Positions 63,201-64,000 of a stretch of DNA of 64,000 nt are shown here, in pieces (within the stretch, counting starts at the first letter, position 1; each line of letters opens with the position of its first letter). The notes under the pieces were generated by a model that saw only the letters and a list, made by a program, of their open reading frames with translations, made no database searches and had not been told where the DNA came from. The DNA is from Clostridium celatum DSM 1785. Its GTDB lineage: Bacteria > Bacillota > Clostridia > Clostridiales > Clostridiaceae. Location of the stretch: contig NZ_KB291617.1 in the NCBI RefSeq assembly GCF_000320405.1, positions 1 through 64,000 on the forward strand. Reading direction: 5' to 3'. Both the position numbers and the translations under genes were made by a program.

Positions 63201-64000
63201 TTAATTTTTATCTGCAATAAATTCCAACCCTATTTGACTTCTTACATTATCCATTATTTTCATTACTATTTTTGAATTCTCTAAAGAATTTATATTAGAT
63301 TCTTTTTTATTATTAATTATAAGATTTACAAACTCATCTATTTCATAACACATACTATCTTCTTGGTTAGTAGATAGTTCTTCAATATTTCCATCTTTAT
63401 AGACTATCTTTACAGAATTAACTTCATTAATTTTATCTATTATCATAGTCCCTTCTTCACCTTGTATTTCTGTTGGCAAATATGAATTTGATATCTTAGA
63501 ATATATTACACTACCTTCCATTTCATCATATTTAAATATAACTGATCCTTCACCATCTACTCCTGATTCAAGCATATAACTAGTTGCTTTTATTTCTTTA
63601 GGCTCTCCAAATAAAGTAATCATTGGATAAATAGTATATACTCCTATATCCATCAATGCTCCATTACTTAATTCTCTTTTGAATGCATTTAAAACTACTC
63701 CTTCTCTATACTTATCATACCTGGAGGAATATTTACAAAAGCTCGAAAAATATCTTCTTATCTTCCCTAATTTATATATATTTTCCATAACAATTTTAAA
63801 ATTTGGTGTAAGTGTAGTTCTCATTGCTTCCATTAAAACTACATTATTTTCCTTAGCTACTTTTATCATTTCTTCTACTTCTTTTATATTAGAAGCAAAT
63901 GCTTTTTCACATAAAACATGTTTTCTATTTTTCATAAATATAATTGCTTGTTTAGCATGAAAACTATTAGGTGATGCTATATAAACTGCATCTATTTCAT
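63201..64000 (-). CDS. Gfo/Idh/MocA family oxidoreductase, truncated by the window edge
   Basis: The frame is open from 63201 up to the window end, so the N terminus, including the NAD(P)-binding Rossmann motif, lies outside. The visible part begins in the first domain (IDAVYIASPNSFHAKQAI, then HVLCEKAFASN with the conserved Lys of the EKP-type motif, here EKA) and includes the C-terminal catalytic domain (GALMDIGVYTIYPMITLFGEP). Family members oxidise or reduce sugars and inositols. The partial length is 266 residues of an expected about 320. Confidence 0.88.
   Translation of the reverse strand, partial: EIDAVYIASPNSFHAKQAIIFMKNRKHVLCEKAFASNIKEVEEMIKVAKENNVVLMEAMRTTLTPNFKIVMENIYKLGKIRRYFSSFCKYSSRYDKYREGVVLNAFKRELSNGALMDIGVYTIYPMITLFGEPKEIKATSYMLESGVDGEGSVIFKYDEMEGSVIYSKISNSYLPTEIQGEEGTMIIDKINEVNSVKIVYKDGNIEELSTNQEDSMCYEIDEFVNLIINNKKESNINSLENSKIVMKIMDNVRSQIGLEFIADKN

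Noticed and set aside
1-64000. CRISPR arrays, tRNA/rRNA genes, insertion sequences, phage or attachment sites
   Set aside because: No spaced short direct repeats, cloverleaf sequences, transposase or integrase genes were seen.

Overview
The window is very AT-rich, has clostridial Shine-Dalgarno sites throughout, and encodes a strictly anaerobic Gram-positive lifestyle: AsrABC sulfite reductase, ferredoxin-linked nitrate reductase, a selenium-type molybdenum hydroxylase cluster, AgrBD, LPXTG and NEAT surface proteins, and a lipoteichoic-acid-synthase-like enzyme. This fits Clostridium sensu stricto, probably host-associated. The species cannot be fixed from the sequence alone. Most genes lie on the minus strand. 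There are no rRNAs, tRNAs, CRISPR arrays, phage genes or insertion sequences, and no stretch over 300 bases lacks a gene or a recognisable regulatory element. Where Shine-Dalgarno sites contradict the longest reading frame, the start given here follows the Shine-Dalgarno site.

Region by region. 1-5.8 kb: a Bce-type peptide-antibiotic resistance set (ABC permease and ATPase, histidine kinase, response regulator) interrupted by a small membrane protein and an acetyltransferase. 5.9-12.5 kb: envelope lipid genes (GT28 glucosyltransferase, PlsY-like acyltransferase, DedA, LtaS-like enzyme), RluF and a cation-diffusion transporter. 12.7-19.4 kb: a nitrate reductase operon in which two of three genes are frameshifted, next to intact asrABC. 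19.5-28.4 kb: housekeeping genes, including infC-rpmI-rplT with its L20 leader, ackA and a prs variant, plus a small peptide gene beside a DUF6734-like glycosyltransferase-type gene that looks like a candidate modified-peptide locus. 28.6-33 kb: a methyltransferase, a frameshifted GGDEF/HD-GYP gene, and an agr operon (DUF5317 protein, AgrC-sensor-like membrane protein, AgrB, AgrD). 33.2-38.3 kb: U32 protein, alanine racemase, MsrAB, a broken uracil-DNA-glycosylase-family gene, and a compact c-di-GMP-I riboswitch unit controlling one 71-residue unknown protein.

38.3-48.1 kb: a seven-gene selenium-dependent purine-catabolism type cluster (ygeY, ygeW, arcC, dpaL/ygeX, ssnA, a PreA-like flavoprotein, molybdenum hydroxylase). 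48.3-57.2 kb: a Fur-boxed heme acquisition operon (LPXTG protein with four NEAT-like domains, membrane-anchored NEAT protein, FecBCD-type ABC transporter) continuing into an FMN-binding surface protein and its ApbE flavinyltransferase, with a divergent AraC regulator. 57.2-61.9 kb: a three-gene surface glycan set (GH-A-type hydrolase, HEAT-repeat protein, processive GT2 synthase). 62-64 kb: a CXXC-less HMA protein, a HAD phosphatase and an edge-truncated Gfo/Idh/MocA oxidoreductase.

At least five genes carry disrupted frames. They may be real decay or consensus errors, and this bears on whether nitrate reduction, c-di-GMP turnover by this enzyme and the surface hydrolase work in this strain. 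The items most worth following up are the riboswitch-controlled orphan protein, the peptide/DUF6734 pair, the agr locus with a predicted CYFSF thiolactone, the heme-plus-flavinylation operon, and the GT2-HEAT-hydrolase set.
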